Numbered from the stretch's first letter, positions 26,375-36,511 are shown. The stretch: DNA of 64,000 nucleotides from Hymenobacter pini (GCF_020421205.1 NZ_JAIZZH010000003.1:124001-188000); one strand, 5' to 3'. Translations and numbers: made by a program. The notes: generated by a model from the letters alone, not told the origin.

Positions 26375-27094
26375 ATGCTGCCTCCCGTTATCCAAACTAC
26401 CGACATCTCCAAAGTTTACCGGATGGGGACAGAGGAAATTCACGCGCTCCAGTCCGTATCCATCACCATTCAGCGCGGCGAATACGTGGCGTTCATGGGG
26501 CCCTCCGGGTCGGGCAAATCCACGCTTATGAACATTGTGGGTTGCCTGGATACGCCATCGGGCGGAGAGTACATTCTCAATGGCAAAAACGTCAGCAACA
26601 TGACGGATAACCAGCTGGCGGATGTACGCAACAAGGAAATCGGGTTTGTATTCCAGTCGTTCAACCTGCTGCCCCGCGCCACCGCCCTCGATAACGTAGC
26701 CCTGCCGCTGATTTACGCCGGCTACAGTAAGTCGGAGCGACAGGAAATGGCCCGCGAGGCCTTGCGCAACGTAGGCTTGGCTGAGCGTGCTATGCACAAG
26801 CCCAATGAGCTTTCCGGTGGTCAGCGTCAGCGCGTGGCCATTGCCCGCGCGTTGGTAAATAACCCCAGCATCATCTTGGCCGACGAACCCACCGGGGCCC
26901 TCGATACGCGCACCAGCCACGAAATCATGGACCTGTTTGAGGCCCTGTACGTGCGCGGCAATACCATCATCATGGTTACGCACGAGGAGGACATTGCCCG
27001 CCACGCCCACCGCATTGTGCGCCTGCGCGACGGACTGATTGAAACCGACCTCATCAACCACGACGTGGCCACGCACCAGTTGGCTGGGCAGTAG
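26375..27094 (+). CDS. ABC transporter ATP-binding protein, LolD/MacB type
   Basis: A 239-aa ATPase of the family that drives lipoprotein release or MacB-like export. Walker A is [12 protein letters not shown], the Q-loop VFQSFNLLP, the signature [16 protein letters not shown], Walker [13 protein letters not shown] and the H-loop MVTHEEDIA. The segment [14 protein letters not shown] is typical of LolD. No permease gene is adjacent, so its membrane partner is elsewhere or is the large membrane protein 17 bp upstream (speculative; that protein lacks a FtsX-like pattern I can recognise). Confidence 0.92.
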   Translation: MLPPVIQTTDISKVYRMGTEEIHALQSVSITIQRGEYVAFMGPSGSGKSTLMNIVGCLDTPSGGEYILNGKNVSNMTDNQLADVRNKEIGFVFQSFNLLPRATALDNVALPLIYAGYSKSERQEMAREALRNVGLAERAMHKPNELSGGQRQRVAIARALVNNPSIILADEPTGALDTRTSHEIMDLFEALYVRGNTIIMVTHEEDIARHAHRIVRLRDGLIETDLINHDVATHQLAGQ

Positions 27095-27161
27095 CTCATC
27101 GAGGAACATTTCGGCCCGTCGCGGGTAGTATAGCTTTCCAATTTCTGATTCTGCTTTTCGT

Positions 27162-27710
27162 TTGAAAATCTATACCAAAACCGGCGACAAAGGCCTCACG
27201 TCTCTGATCGGGGGTACCCGCGTGCCCAAATCCAGCCTGCGCATTGAGTGTTACGGTACTGTCGATGAGCTTAACTCCTACATCGGTTTGGTGCGCGACC
27301 AAGAGGTAAATATTGCTCGCCGGCCTTTGCTCAAGGAAATTCAGGACCGCCTGTTTACCATCGGTGCCTCCCTCGCCTCCGACCCGGACAAGTCGAAAAT
27401 GAAAATTCCGGATCTGCACGCGGAGGACATTACGTTGCTGGAACAGGAAATGGACCGCATGAATGCCGACCTGCCCGAGCTGCGCGTATTCATTCTACCG
27501 GGCGGCCACCAGGCCGTTTCGTTTGCGCACGTGGCCCGCTGCGTGTGCCGCCGCGCCGAGCGGCTGGTCATTCACCTGCAGGAAGAATCCTACGTGGCCG
27601 AGCTAGTAGTCATGTACCTCAACCGCCTTTCCGATTACCTGTTTGTACTGAGCCGCCAGATGGCGCACGACCTGCAGGCCGAGGAAGTAAAGTGGGAGCC
27701 GCGCCTCTGA
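27162..27710 (+). CDS. Cob(I)alamin adenosyltransferase, PduO type
   Basis: It transfers the adenosyl group of ATP to corrinoid cobalt to make adenosylcobalamin. The 182-aa protein has MKIYTKTGDKGLTSLIGG (P-loop-like ATP-binding start), IECYGTVDELNSYIGLVR, LPGGHQAVSFAHVARCVCRR with the conserved Arg pair and YLNRLSDYLFVLSR. It starts with TTG 27162, since no ATG precedes the conserved MKIYTKTG (written with initiator Met). It would supply the cofactor of methylmalonyl-CoA mutase at the far end of the window. Confidence 0.93.
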   Translation: MKIYTKTGDKGLTSLIGGTRVPKSSLRIECYGTVDELNSYIGLVRDQEVNIARRPLLKEIQDRLFTIGASLASDPDKSKMKIPDLHAEDITLLEQEMDRMNADLPELRVFILPGGHQAVSFAHVARCVCRRAERLVIHLQEESYVAELVVMYLNRLSDYLFVLSRQMAHDLQAEEVKWEPRL

Positions 27711-27878
27711 GCACCGGCACTATCCTAAACTAACAAGTGTTCGGAAGAAATTCCGCACCTTTACCTATCCGTTCTTAGTCTGCTTCCCCCACCCGTTCCG
27801 GCACCCCTCCGTGCATTCCTTTTGAGCATGACGGATTTTGGGTAGTGCTTGCTTTTTTACCCTCCCACCCAACTCCTC

Positions 27879-28943
27879 ATGATTGACGCATTCACCATTG
27901 CTACGAAGCGCACGGACGCTTCTCGCCTGCCCGAAGTCGATTTCGACAACCTGGATTTTGGCAAAACTTTCTCCGACCACATGCTCGTCGTTGATTTTCA
28001 TGACGGCGAGTGGCAGGAGCCTCAAATCGTTCCGTATGGCGACATGCCGGTTAGCCCCGCTAACTCGGCCCTGCACTATGGTCAGGCTATTTTTGAAGGG
28101 CTGAAGGCCTACAAAAACCAGGAAGGTGAGATTTTCCTTTTCCGCCCCCTCGACAACCTGCACCGCCTCAACGCTTCAGCTGAGCGGATGTGCATGCCTA
28201 CTGTACCGGAGGAAATCTTCATGCAAGGTCTGCGTCAGCTTATCCAGCTGGATGCGGATTGGGTTCCTAGCTTTGCTGGCAGTGCCCTCTACATTCGGCC
28301 GTTCATGTTTGCTACCGACGGCCTGCTGGGTGTGCGCCCCAGCGACTCGTACCGCTTCATGATTATTACTTGCCCCGTTGGCCTGTATTACAACAAGCCG
28401 CTAAGGGTGCGTTTTGAGGAGAAATTTGTGCGCTCGGCTGAGGGTGGTGCGGGTTTCGCTAAAAATGCCGGCAACTACGGTGCCGCCATGTATCCTACTA
28501 AACTGGCCCAGCAGGAAGGCTACAACCAGCTCATCTGGACGGATGCCTCCGAGCACAAATACGTTGAGGAATCGGGTACTATGAATGCCGTATTCGTCAT
28601 CGATGGTCGGGTGATAACGCCTGCCCTCAGCACGTCCATCCTCGATGGCATCACACGTCGCAGCGTGTTGCAGTTGGCCCAGGACTGGAGCATGCCTGTT
28701 GAAGAGCGCAAGGTCTCTGCCTTGGAGATTCTGGAGGCGCATGCAAACGGCACACTGCAGGAAGCATTTGGCGTAGGCACGGCGGCTACTATTGCCCCTA
28801 TTGCCGTAATTGGCTACCAGGGTCAGGATTTCGAGCTGCCTACGGCTCCGGCTGATGCATTCTCTAAGCGGGTGTCAGCCGCCTTGGCAGCTATCCGGAG
28901 TGGCGAGGCTGCCGATCAGCACGGCTGGATGGTACGCGTATAA
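27879..28943 (+). CDS. ilvE: Branched-chain amino acid aminotransferase
   Basis: A PLP enzyme that transaminates Leu, Ile and Val with 2-oxoglutarate. The 354-aa protein belongs to the eukaryote-like class: LHYGQAIFEGLKAYK, RPLDNLHRLNASAERMCMP, the PLP-lysine region GFAKNAGNYGAAMYPT, LIWTDASEHKYVEESGTMN and SILDGITRRSVL. ATG 27879 (MIDAFTIATKRTD) is chosen since an upstream start gives an unlikely leader MLFYPPTQ. It is a single gene with its own terminator at 28966-29006. Confidence 0.95.
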   Translation: MIDAFTIATKRTDASRLPEVDFDNLDFGKTFSDHMLVVDFHDGEWQEPQIVPYGDMPVSPANSALHYGQAIFEGLKAYKNQEGEIFLFRPLDNLHRLNASAERMCMPTVPEEIFMQGLRQLIQLDADWVPSFAGSALYIRPFMFATDGLLGVRPSDSYRFMIITCPVGLYYNKPLRVRFEEKFVRSAEGGAGFAKNAGNYGAAMYPTKLAQQEGYNQLIWTDASEHKYVEESGTMNAVFVIDGRVITPALSTSILDGITRRSVLQLAQDWSMPVEERKVSALEILEAHANGTLQEAFGVGTAATIAPIAVIGYQGQDFELPTAPADAFSKRVSAALAAIRSGEAADQHGWMVRV

Positions 28944-28965
28944 TTACTCTTCGTAGAAGTAGTTG

Positions 28966-29006
28966 TGCGGAGCGTTGCCCAGTCGGGTGCGCTCCGCATT
29001 TGTTTT
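28966..29006 (+). terminator. ilvE terminator
   Basis: TGCGGAGCG and CGCTCCGCA form a 9-bp stem with a 15-nt loop, followed by TTTGTTTT. Confidence 0.85.
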
Positions 29007-29095
29007 CGGCCGCTGCCTTATTTATTCCCACCTTTACACGCAAGTTCCCGCCTTTCCAGCCCGAAAGGTATTTTGTTCATTCACGCATTTTTTCC

Positions 29096-30173
29096 ATGAC
29101 CCACGATCAGGTGAAGGAGTTGAAGGGCCGCGCTGAGGCCCTGAGGAGGTATCTTTGACTACGATGCCCGCAAAGCTCAGGTGCTAGCCACCGAGGAACA
29201 AACTACGGCTCCCGGCTTCTGGGACGACTCCAAGAAGGCCGAAGCCACCATGAAGGAAATCAAGGCCATCAAGGTCTGGACCGACGACTACGAGGCCGTT
29301 GAGAAATCCCTTGGTGACGTTGAAGTGCTGTATGACTTTTACCGGGACGGTGACGTTTCCGAAGAAGAAATGCAGCAGGAATATACCCGCGCCGAACAGG
29401 CCGTTGAGCGGCTGGAGTTCAAGCGCATGCTCTCCGACGAAGAGGACCAGCTATCCGCCATTCTGGAAATTAACCCCGGAGCTGGTGGCACCGAAAGTCA
29501 GGATTGGGCCGAAATGCTCATGCGCATGTACATCATGTGGGGCGAAAAGCAGGGCTTTACCGTACGCCAAGTTAGCTACCAACCCGGTGAAGGGGCAGGT
29601 ATCAAATCGGCCTCGCTGGAAATCGATGGGCAGTTTGCCTATGGCTACCTGAAAAGCGAAATCGGGGTGCATCGCCTAGTGCGCATCTCCCCCTTCGACA
29701 GCAGTGGCCGACGCCACACTTCTTTTGCCTCCGTTTTCGCCTATCCGGTTGTCGATGATACCATCGACATCCAGATAAACCCCGCCGACATCAGTTGGGA
29801 CACCTTCCGCAGTGGCGGAGCAGGCGGCCAGAACGTGAACAAGGTAGAAACGGCTGTCCGGCTACGCCACGCTCCTTCTGGCATCATCATCGAATGCCAA
29901 ATTGAGCGGAGCCAGCTTATGAACAAGGAGCACGCCATGCGTATGCTCAAGTCGCGCCTGTACCAAATAGAGCTCGACAAGCGCAACGAGGCCCGGGCCG
30001 CCGTCGAAGCTGGCAAAAAACGCATCGATTTCGGCTCTCAGATCCGAAACTATGTGCTACACCCTTATAAGCTCATCAAAGACCTCCGTACCGGCATTGA
30101 GCGCACCGATGTGCAAAATGTATTGGATGGAGATTTAGAGGAATACATCAAAGGGTATTTGATGCAGAGTTAG
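29096..30173 (+). CDS. prfB: Peptide chain release factor 2, programmed +1 frameshift
   Basis: RF2 reads UAA and UGA stop codons. The first 20 codons (ATG 29096, [12 protein letters not shown]...) run into an in-frame TGA at 29156-29158. A +1 shift at CTT (29153-29155) joins GAC onward and gives a 358-aa protein, close to E. coli RF2 (365). The second frame carries the SPF tripeptide anticodon in [14 protein letters not shown], and the catalytic GGQ in [17 protein letters not shown]. It ends before a bidirectional terminator. The gene is intact when the shift is taken into account. Confidence 0.97.
29144..29159 (+). promoter_or_regulatory. RF2 autoregulatory frameshift signal (AGGAGG TAT CTT TGA C)
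   Basis: AGGAGG at 29144-29149 is an internal Shine-Dalgarno sequence three nucleotides before the slippery CTT, followed by TGA C, a weak stop context. Low RF2 lets the ribosome slip +1; high RF2 ends translation. It implies a functional anti-Shine-Dalgarno in this organism. Confidence 0.97.
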
Positions 30174-30220
30174 ATGTGTTAACTAACTCGATAAGCAGTT
30201 AATTCTGCCTTACTACAAAT

Positions 30221-30253
30221 AAAAAAGGCCGCTCAAATGAGCGGCCTTTTTTT
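30221..30253. terminator. Bidirectional terminator between prfB and susD
   Basis: AAAAAAGGCCGCTC and GAGCGGCCTTTTTT with loop AAAT make a 14-bp perfect stem with tracts on both sides. Confidence 0.95.
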
Positions 30254-30269
30254 GCCTTATATCTAGACA

Positions 30270-31859
30270 TTAGTCAACAACGTCCCAGAAGATCTTCGTG
30301 AACTGGTCAACACCAGTCGGAATGTTTTTCTGGTTGGTATTGATTTCGGTCTGCGGATACAACAGACGGGTTGGCAACTTGTCAGCACGCGGCGAGTTCG
30401 ACTCCAGCGAAGCGGGGAACTTCGGCTGCGCGGCACGACGGTAGTCAGCCCATGCTTCGGCACTTGCAACGGAATTCTCAGCCAAGTATTTCTGGTACAG
30501 AATTACCGATTGCTTACCCAACGAACCATTAGACGTAGCCAGATCAAAGTTAACCAACGGGTTAGCGGTGTTTGCAGCAATGTACGAGTTGTACTGCGAA
30601 ACGCCTGCGGCGGTTGAAGTCGTCGGATCTGGCAGAGTAGTGTTAGCACCGGTTGCCGGACGATAGAAATAGATGAACGAAGCCAGAATACCGTTGTTGA
30701 AATCGGCTTTGGCAGCGGCGTTACCGCCGGTGAACAAACCACGAGTTTCGGCTTCGGCCTTGTTGAACAGGTGCTCCGACAGCAGCATGAGGGCCGTGGG
30801 AGCGTTAGCACCCTTCAGCAATCCGCCACCACGTAAGAAGAACGAGGCACGCAGCGTGGCAGTAGAGCCGGCAGGGCTACGCTCACCCAGGTCCGTACCT
30901 ACATACACTTGGTTGCTGCCATTCTTAATGCCGTACTGATACAGCTGAGAAACGCGCGGGTCCTTGTTGTTAACGTACTGGTTGATGATGTAGTTGGTCG
31001 GAATCTGGTACAGCTGCTCCGTTGCGTTAGCACCGGCGGCGTTGTAGCCGTAACGGTTCCAGAAGGGGTTCTGCTGGTTCGTGTTGGCATTATAGCCAGG
31101 CTGCACCAGCACGTCGGTAGTAATAAACCCGTCGGTTGCAGTCTGCAGAGAAGCCAACTGAGTTTTTACGTAGTCGTTCAGAGCACCATCGTTGGTCTGC
31201 GACTCGCGGAGCAGAATACGCAGCTTCAGGCTGTTGGCGAACTGCTTCCACTTCACCATGTTCCCGCCGAATACTACGTCTTCGCTCGACACCGCACGGC
31301 CGCTGGTAGCAGCATTGATATCGGTGATAGCACCATCCAACTGCACGATAAGATCTTTGTATATATCGGCAGCTTTATCGTAGCTGGGCGTAGTGTTGGC
31401 AGCACCTTTCAGAGCGTTGCTGTACGGGATGTCCCCATACTGGTCAACCAGTAGCAGAAAGTTGTACGCCTTCATGATGCGGGCAATAGCCGCGTGGTTT
31501 GGGTAACCGTTAGCTGCTCCGTTCGTCTGAATGATATTGTAGTCATTCAGGTTATCGTACGTGTTAAACCACAAGTTCTGCTGGAACAGGCTAGTATAGT
31601 TGTACGTGCGCTCCTCGGTGTAGCCATTTACTACGCCCGATTTGCCCCAGTAACCAGCCGCAAAAGAAGCGTAATGGTTGTAGCTGGTCGCGCCGCCCGT
31701 ATAGTTGTTAGCCGTAACTGTTAGAGCATTGGCCAACAACTGATCAGGATTTGCAGAAGTCGCTTGGTTCGGGTTATCGTTAATGTCGAGGAACGACGAG
31801 CAACTGGTAGCGGTAGCCGTAATGGCCGTTGCTACAAGAAGTTTAGATAGTATGTTCAT
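30270..31859 (-). CDS. SusD/RagB-like nutrient-binding outer membrane lipoprotein
   Basis: A surface lipoprotein that captures substrate on top of the SusC channel. The 529-aa protein has a signal peptide ending TATATSC with the lipidated Cys about 20, then SSFLDINDNPNQATSANPDQ, which is the start motif of the SusD-like-2 (PF12771) group. The rest is the helical TPR-like SusD fold, with LLVDQYGDIPYSNALKG as a typical helix pair. It follows susC by 11 bp, so the two are co-transcribed and co-translated. Substrate unknown; no glycosidase or peptidase gene is next to it. Confidence 0.95.
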   Translation of the reverse strand: MNILSKLLVATAITATATSCSSFLDINDNPNQATSANPDQLLANALTVTANNYTGGATSYNHYASFAAGYWGKSGVVNGYTEERTYNYTSLFQQNLWFNTYDNLNDYNIIQTNGAANGYPNHAAIARIMKAYNFLLLVDQYGDIPYSNALKGAANTTPSYDKAADIYKDLIVQLDGAITDINAATSGRAVSSEDVVFGGNMVKWKQFANSLKLRILLRESQTNDGALNDYVKTQLASLQTATDGFITTDVLVQPGYNANTNQQNPFWNRYGYNAAGANATEQLYQIPTNYIINQYVNNKDPRVSQLYQYGIKNGSNQVYVGTDLGERSPAGSTATLRASFFLRGGGLLKGANAPTALMLLSEHLFNKAEAETRGLFTGGNAAAKADFNNGILASFIYFYRPATGANTTLPDPTTSTAAGVSQYNSYIAANTANPLVNFDLATSNGSLGKQSVILYQKYLAENSVASAEAWADYRRAAQPKFPASLESNSPRADKLPTRLLYPQTEINTNQKNIPTGVDQFTKIFWDVVD

Positions 31860-31870
31860 TGAAGAGTGAA

Positions 31871-34800
31871 TTAGAACGATGCAGTGAGGGAAGCGCCCCA
31901 GAATTTAGTGGGAGGAGTCTGCAGGTTGGTGTTGATGCCGATGGCGTTGCTGTTGCTGAAGCTGAACTCAGGGTCAGTGTAGATGTTCTCTTTCGGCACC
32001 CAAGTGTAGATGTTACGACCGAAAATGTTCAGCGAAGCGCCTTTCACAAATCCAACTTTCGATACGAGGCTGGTTGGCAGAGCATAGGCCAGCGAAACTT
32101 CCCGAATCTTGAAGAATTTACCCGAGGTTACGTAGTTCTCAGCAACACCACGGTTGTACGCCGTGCTAGCCCAGAATTCAGCACCACCCGGAGTCAGACC
32201 CGAAGTGTTGGGAACGTAGGTAGTTCCATCAGCACCCAGGATAGCCGAGTTGGGGTACACAAAATCTTGACGATCATAGGTTACGCTGCGCTGGCCACCA
32301 CCCGTGAAGTCGAGGTCTTCACCGATACTGTTATACACTACATAACCCGTGCGAAGTTCCCCTTGACCTGCCAAAGTTAAACCTTTGAACGTCAGGCTGG
32401 TATTGAAGCCGTAACGATACTTAGGCTGCGTGTTGCCGAACTCTTTGGTATCAGCAGCACGCAGGGGGAAATAACGCGTCTCCTTCGTAACAGGATCTTG
32501 GCTGGTGGTCATTTTCACGCGGCCATCCTCAGTGCGCTGGTAATACGTACCTTTCAGGATCGGGAAAGGCTTACCCGGAATAGCGTACAGCTGGGAGTTA
32601 CCACCAGTAGTCAGAGCAAGCTGGCTCAGACCTTCTGGCAGGGAGATAACTTCGTTGTTGTTGTAGTTGAAGTTACCACCTACTGTCCAGGTGAAGCCGT
32701 TATCCAACCGAACAGGCGTCAGGTTCAGGTCAGCTTCAACACCGCGGTTTTCAACTACCCCGGCATTGAGCAGGATAGTGCTGTAGCCGCTGGCAATAGA
32801 AATCGACGTGGGGATGGTTTGGTTCTCGCTTCGCTGCTTGTAGTAGGTGAATGCACCCGATACCCGACGTTGCAGGAAGCTCAGTTCAACACCTGCTTCG
32901 AACGAACGGGTCGTCTCGGGAACCAGGTTAGGAACTACAAGACGGTTATCAGCAGTCAACGAAGCCGTTGAGCCGAAGGGGAAGCCCGTACCCAACGAAT
33001 ACGTAGAGTTCAAGCTATAAGCACCGCCGGTTTCAGCAACGCCTACGCCTGCCGAGTTGCTCAAGTTGATCTGGCTCACTTTGGTGTAGCCAGCACGAAC
33101 CTTACCGTAGTCGAGGAAGGATACATCTTTCAATGCCGAGAAGGCATTGGTGAAGACGAACGATGCGTCAACGCCGGGATAGAAGAAGCTCCGGTTATCC
33201 GAATTCAGGATCGATACGTTGTCGTAGCGGCCCGAACCGTGCAGATAGATGAAGTCCTTGTAACCTACCGTCAAGTCAGCGTAACCAGCCAGCAAACGCG
33301 TGCGGAATTGAGCGTCGCTACCAGCCAAGTTACCGATGCGGTTACCTAGGTTGAACAGGTCTGGAGTAGCCAGTGCCGTTGAAGACACCGTGTTGTAGCG
33401 GCTGTTCAGCAACTGCACGTTGTTACCCAAGATAGCCTGTACCGAGATATCCCCGAAGGTCTTATCCATGGTAGCAAACAAGTCGGAGTTGGTGCGCTGC
33501 ACGCTGCTGGCTACATCTTGAACATAACCGTTCAAACCGGTACCCGATTTGTTGGTATTGTGGTCCCGAACGTATTGGTTGAACGTAAACTTATTCTGAG
33601 TCGAGATGCTGCTCTGGTCTACGTTGGTAGTACCCAGACGGTAATTCAGCTTCAACCAATCAGTAAACTTGTATGACAGGTCAATGTTACCTACAATCGT
33701 GTTACGACGATCTTTGAAACGGTAGGTATCAATGATGAAGTAAGGGTTGTAGTAGAATGCGTTGTAGTACCCGTTGGGGTTAGCAAACTTGTTGTTCTGC
33801 CAATCTTTATAGTCCGTGATGGGGGTCATCACAGTCGTGTTAAAGATGTTCCAGTACACCGAGTTGTCTTGGCTGGTGTTGGTCGTAACATCGGTGATAC
33901 CTTGCGAGTAAGACACGTTGAAACCAGCCGTCAGACGACCCAGCTCACGCGAAGCGTTGAAGCGGAAAGTGTTCCGGTCGTAACGGTCCTTGGGTACGAT
34001 GCCCTTGTTGCGAACATTCTGGAACGAAGCGAAGAACTTGGTTTTCTCATCGCCACCCGAGAACGTAACACCGTTCTGCATCTGGTAACCCGTGTTGAAA
34101 AACTTACGCTTTTCATCCGGACGAGCTTTGTACTCCAGCATCTGTACGCTGCCGTCTGCCAGTTTTTCACCGAAAGGCTGCATCGAGCCGTCGAAACGAG
34201 GGCCGTACTGCTGGTTTTCAAAGCCCTGATATTGGGTGTTATAATCCGAGTCAGGAGTACCATCACCAGTGAACTTGGGCAGCGTCGAGGTGAAGGTGTT
34301 AGCGCCCGGGCCGAAACGGTCCTGGAACTTCGGCAGGAACGAGATAGACTCGAACTGCGAGGTTTGCGACAACGTAACCTGTGAAGAAGTACCACCCTTC
34401 TTAGTGGTGATAATCAGTGCACCGTTAGAAGCCTGCGAACCGTACAGAGCAGCTGCGTTAGCACCTTTCAGTACCGAAATCGACTCAACGTCATCCGGGT
34501 TCAAAGAGCCCAGCACTTGGTTAGTAGTGATAACACCATCCAGTACGATAAGAGCTTCGTTGTTACCGAGCAGTGAGCGGTTACCGCGCAGAGTTACACG
34601 GGGAGAAGGGTTCACACCGTTGTTCACGGTTTGAATCTGCAGACCCGATACTTTACCAGCCAGACCGTTAGTTACGTTGGTAACACGGGCTTGGGTAACT
34701 TCCTTCGTGTCCAGAGTGGCAGTAGCATAACCTACCTGCTGTTGCTGACGCTGGATACCCAGAGCGCCGGTTACAACAACTTCACCCAGAACTTTCGAGT

Positions 34801-35095
34801 CGTTAGCCAGTCCGATATCAATCGTAGAAGCGTCGCCAATGGCGCGCTCTACGGCTACGAAGCCGATAGAAGAAAACGACAGCGTAGTTGCAGATGCAGG
34901 GGCACTGATGGTATACGTACCATCAGAGTTGGTAGAAACACCAATGGTAGTACCCTTAACGAGTACAGTAACTCCCGGAAGGCCTTGACCAGTAGCACGG
35001 TCGGTAACCCGCCCAGAAATTTGCCGGTTCTGCGCGGCCGCCTGCTGCAACAGTACGGGCGCGGCCAGAGCCGCCGTCAATAAAATTTTCCGCAT
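31871..35095 (-). CDS. SusC/RagA-family TonB-linked outer membrane receptor
   Basis: A complete 1074-aa receptor. A signal peptide ends LLQQAAAQ. The carboxypeptidase-regulatory-like domain shows SGRVTDRATGQGLPGVTVLV; the plug has SKVLGEVVVTGALGIQ, ALIVLDGVITTN and VESISVLKGANAAALYGSQA. The C-terminal beta-barrel ends LQTPPTKFWGASLTASF with the aromatic last residue. It pairs with the SusD-like gene. The sequence is slightly less GC-rich than its neighbours. Its long leader contains three copies of a GTTTAAAC motif (35118-35172). Confidence 0.97.
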   Translation of the reverse strand: MRKILLTAALAAPVLLQQAAAQNRQISGRVTDRATGQGLPGVTVLVKGTTIGVSTNSDGTYTISAPASATTLSFSSIGFVAVERAIGDASTIDIGLANDSKVLGEVVVTGALGIQRQQQQVGYATATLDTKEVTQARVTNVTNGLAGKVSGLQIQTVNNGVNPSPRVTLRGNRSLLGNNEALIVLDGVITTNQVLGSLNPDDVESISVLKGANAAALYGSQASNGALIITTKKGGTSSQVTLSQTSQFESISFLPKFQDRFGPGANTFTSTLPKFTGDGTPDSDYNTQYQGFENQQYGPRFDGSMQPFGEKLADGSVQMLEYKARPDEKRKFFNTGYQMQNGVTFSGGDEKTKFFASFQNVRNKGIVPKDRYDRNTFRFNASRELGRLTAGFNVSYSQGITDVTTNTSQDNSVYWNIFNTTVMTPITDYKDWQNNKFANPNGYYNAFYYNPYFIIDTYRFKDRRNTIVGNIDLSYKFTDWLKLNYRLGTTNVDQSSISTQNKFTFNQYVRDHNTNKSGTGLNGYVQDVASSVQRTNSDLFATMDKTFGDISVQAILGNNVQLLNSRYNTVSSTALATPDLFNLGNRIGNLAGSDAQFRTRLLAGYADLTVGYKDFIYLHGSGRYDNVSILNSDNRSFFYPGVDASFVFTNAFSALKDVSFLDYGKVRAGYTKVSQINLSNSAGVGVAETGGAYSLNSTYSLGTGFPFGSTASLTADNRLVVPNLVPETTRSFEAGVELSFLQRRVSGAFTYYKQRSENQTIPTSISIASGYSTILLNAGVVENRGVEADLNLTPVRLDNGFTWTVGGNFNYNNNEVISLPEGLSQLALTTGGNSQLYAIPGKPFPILKGTYYQRTEDGRVKMTTSQDPVTKETRYFPLRAADTKEFGNTQPKYRYGFNTSLTFKGLTLAGQGELRTGYVVYNSIGEDLDFTGGGQRSVTYDRQDFVYPNSAILGADGTTYVPNTSGLTPGGAEFWASTAYNRGVAENYVTSGKFFKIREVSLAYALPTSLVSKVGFVKGASLNIFGRNIYTWVPKENIYTDPEFSFSNSNAIGINTNLQTPPTKFWGASLTASF

Positions 35096-35742
35096 GTGAG
35101 TGAAAAATGGTTGGTGAGTTTAAACTGAGCTCCAAGTTAGGATTTGATGTTTAAAACTGAAAAATTTTAAACACCGCTCTCATTCTTCGCTAAAAGTAAT
35201 CAACTGTCAGAACATTTTTTGCAATCCTGCACTAATCCCGAATGCCCTTTTCAGTGATTATGCAGAAGGCAACACTTTGATCCAATAGCATATTGATAAA
35301 ATTATAAAATATCAGCATTCACAGTGGTGCAACCGTTGCAGCGGCTACTCCCTCTTGTTAGGTACAGCTGTTTCACAACAGGAGTTCGTCAAAAAGCTTC
35401 GGCCACGTGCCCCGAAAGCAACTCATCGTAGCAGGTAAATCATTCTGAATACTTAGCGAAGGCATTGTAGATGGGCTGCTACTTTACCGACACTAAAGGA
35501 TGGCTCTATCGTGTTTCATTGTATAGGACATGCATCTTGCCGGTTACCCTTAAGTACTTACCAGAAATTTTCTTTTTAGGCCTCTGCTTGCTAAAGCACC
35601 TATAAAGACCACTAAATCAGCATATAAAATAAACATATACTATCATGAATATGGTTGTTGACAGACACGCTTGTCTCAGCTCGTTATGGTGAACGGCCTA
35701 CTTTTTTTATTGCTTATAGAGCAACTACCTTTTTGCCTGCAA
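35096..35742. other. AT-rich intergenic region upstream of susCD
   Basis: About 650 bp without a gene I can support. It holds GTTTAAAC at 35118-35125, an inverted pair GTTTAAAA/TTTTAAAC (35149-35156 and 35165-35172) and a near-consensus promoter on the minus strand, TTG-N23-TACTTTTA (box at 35191-35198). The distal part (35270-35660) is AT-rich, with repeated ATA and TATAAA stretches but no ORF. It may be a regulatory region or a remnant of a lost gene. Confidence 0.5.
35118..35172. promoter_or_regulatory. Triple GTTTAAAC motif in the susC leader
   Basis: An 8-bp perfect palindrome GTTTAAAC (35118-35125) plus an inverted repeat GTTTAAAA-N8-TTTTAAAC (35149-35172), all between the putative start of transcription and the susC ATG at 35095. 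It could be an operator or an RNA hairpin. Confidence 0.35.
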
Positions 35743-36468
35743 TCAGAAACCGGGCAGGCGCGTTACGACCTCATTACCAAGGTCAGCCTGTTGGAGCCAC
35801 GCATAGATTTTTTGTGCGGCAGCTGTTGGCAGGACTAGTTCACCTTCGAAATGCAGCTGCTGAAAGCGTGACACCTCGCTAAAATTGCGCGCATCGGCGG
35901 CGCGGATGTGTGCCTGCATGGCGGTATCGACGACGCCGGGTGCTAGGCTACGAATGCGGACACCGGTGCCGCGCAGGTCCTGCTCTTTCTGTGCAGTGCG
36001 AGACAGAGCATCGAGGGCGGCCTTGGAAGCTGAATATGCAGCCCAGCCATCTACCGGGCGTTGGGCTGCCCCGCTGCTGATATTAAGGATGGTGCGTGGA
36101 ATAGTAAGGCCGGAGTATGCGCTCAGAAAAGTGTTCATAAGCATGGCCGGAGCTATTAGGTTTACATCGAAAACGAATTCATAATGCTCGTTCTGCTGCT
36201 CACCCATGTAGCCAATCTCGCCCAATACCCCGGCATTGTTTACTAGTGTGATGCTGGTTGCTTCGAGAAGCTTGGGGAAGACCTTGTATACATTGTTCTG
36301 CACGGCCAGCATATCCGAGAGGTCGAGGGGTTGATGCTGGTACCGCTCATGCTCGATGGTGGCGTGGCGCGAAACGCCGAGCACGGTAGTATTAGGCTGC
36401 TGCAGAACGGTTTCGGCTAGTGCTTTGCCCAGCCCCCGGCTGGCGCCTGTGATAATGTAGTGGTGCAT
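35743..36468 (-). CDS. Short-chain dehydrogenase, benzil reductase-like
   Basis: A classical SDR of 241 aa. It has the NAD(P)-binding TGASRGLG at the very N-terminus (MHHYIITGASRGLGKAL), LVNNAGVLGEIG, the catalytic Ser in NISSGAAQRPVDG, and YSASKAALDALSR with Tyr-xxx-Lys. The compact N-terminus and the APGVVDTAMQAHIR segment resemble the (S)-benzoin-forming benzil reductase / sepiapterin reductase subgroup. It is monocistronic, with the hslU terminator directly upstream of its start. Substrate not predictable. Confidence 0.9.
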   Translation of the reverse strand: MHHYIITGASRGLGKALAETVLQQPNTTVLGVSRHATIEHERYQHQPLDLSDMLAVQNNVYKVFPKLLEATSITLVNNAGVLGEIGYMGEQQNEHYEFVFDVNLIAPAMLMNTFLSAYSGLTIPRTILNISSGAAQRPVDGWAAYSASKAALDALSRTAQKEQDLRGTGVRIRSLAPGVVDTAMQAHIRAADARNFSEVSRFQQLHFEGELVLPTAAAQKIYAWLQQADLGNEVVTRLPGF

Positions 36469-36511
36469 CTGGTTACAGGTGAGAAGTAGGAGGATGCTTT
36501 TTCTTACGGCA

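Noticed and set aside
29181..30173. prfB as a truncated gene starting at 29181
   Set aside because: The upstream 20 codons plus a canonical +1 frameshift site restore a full-length RF2.
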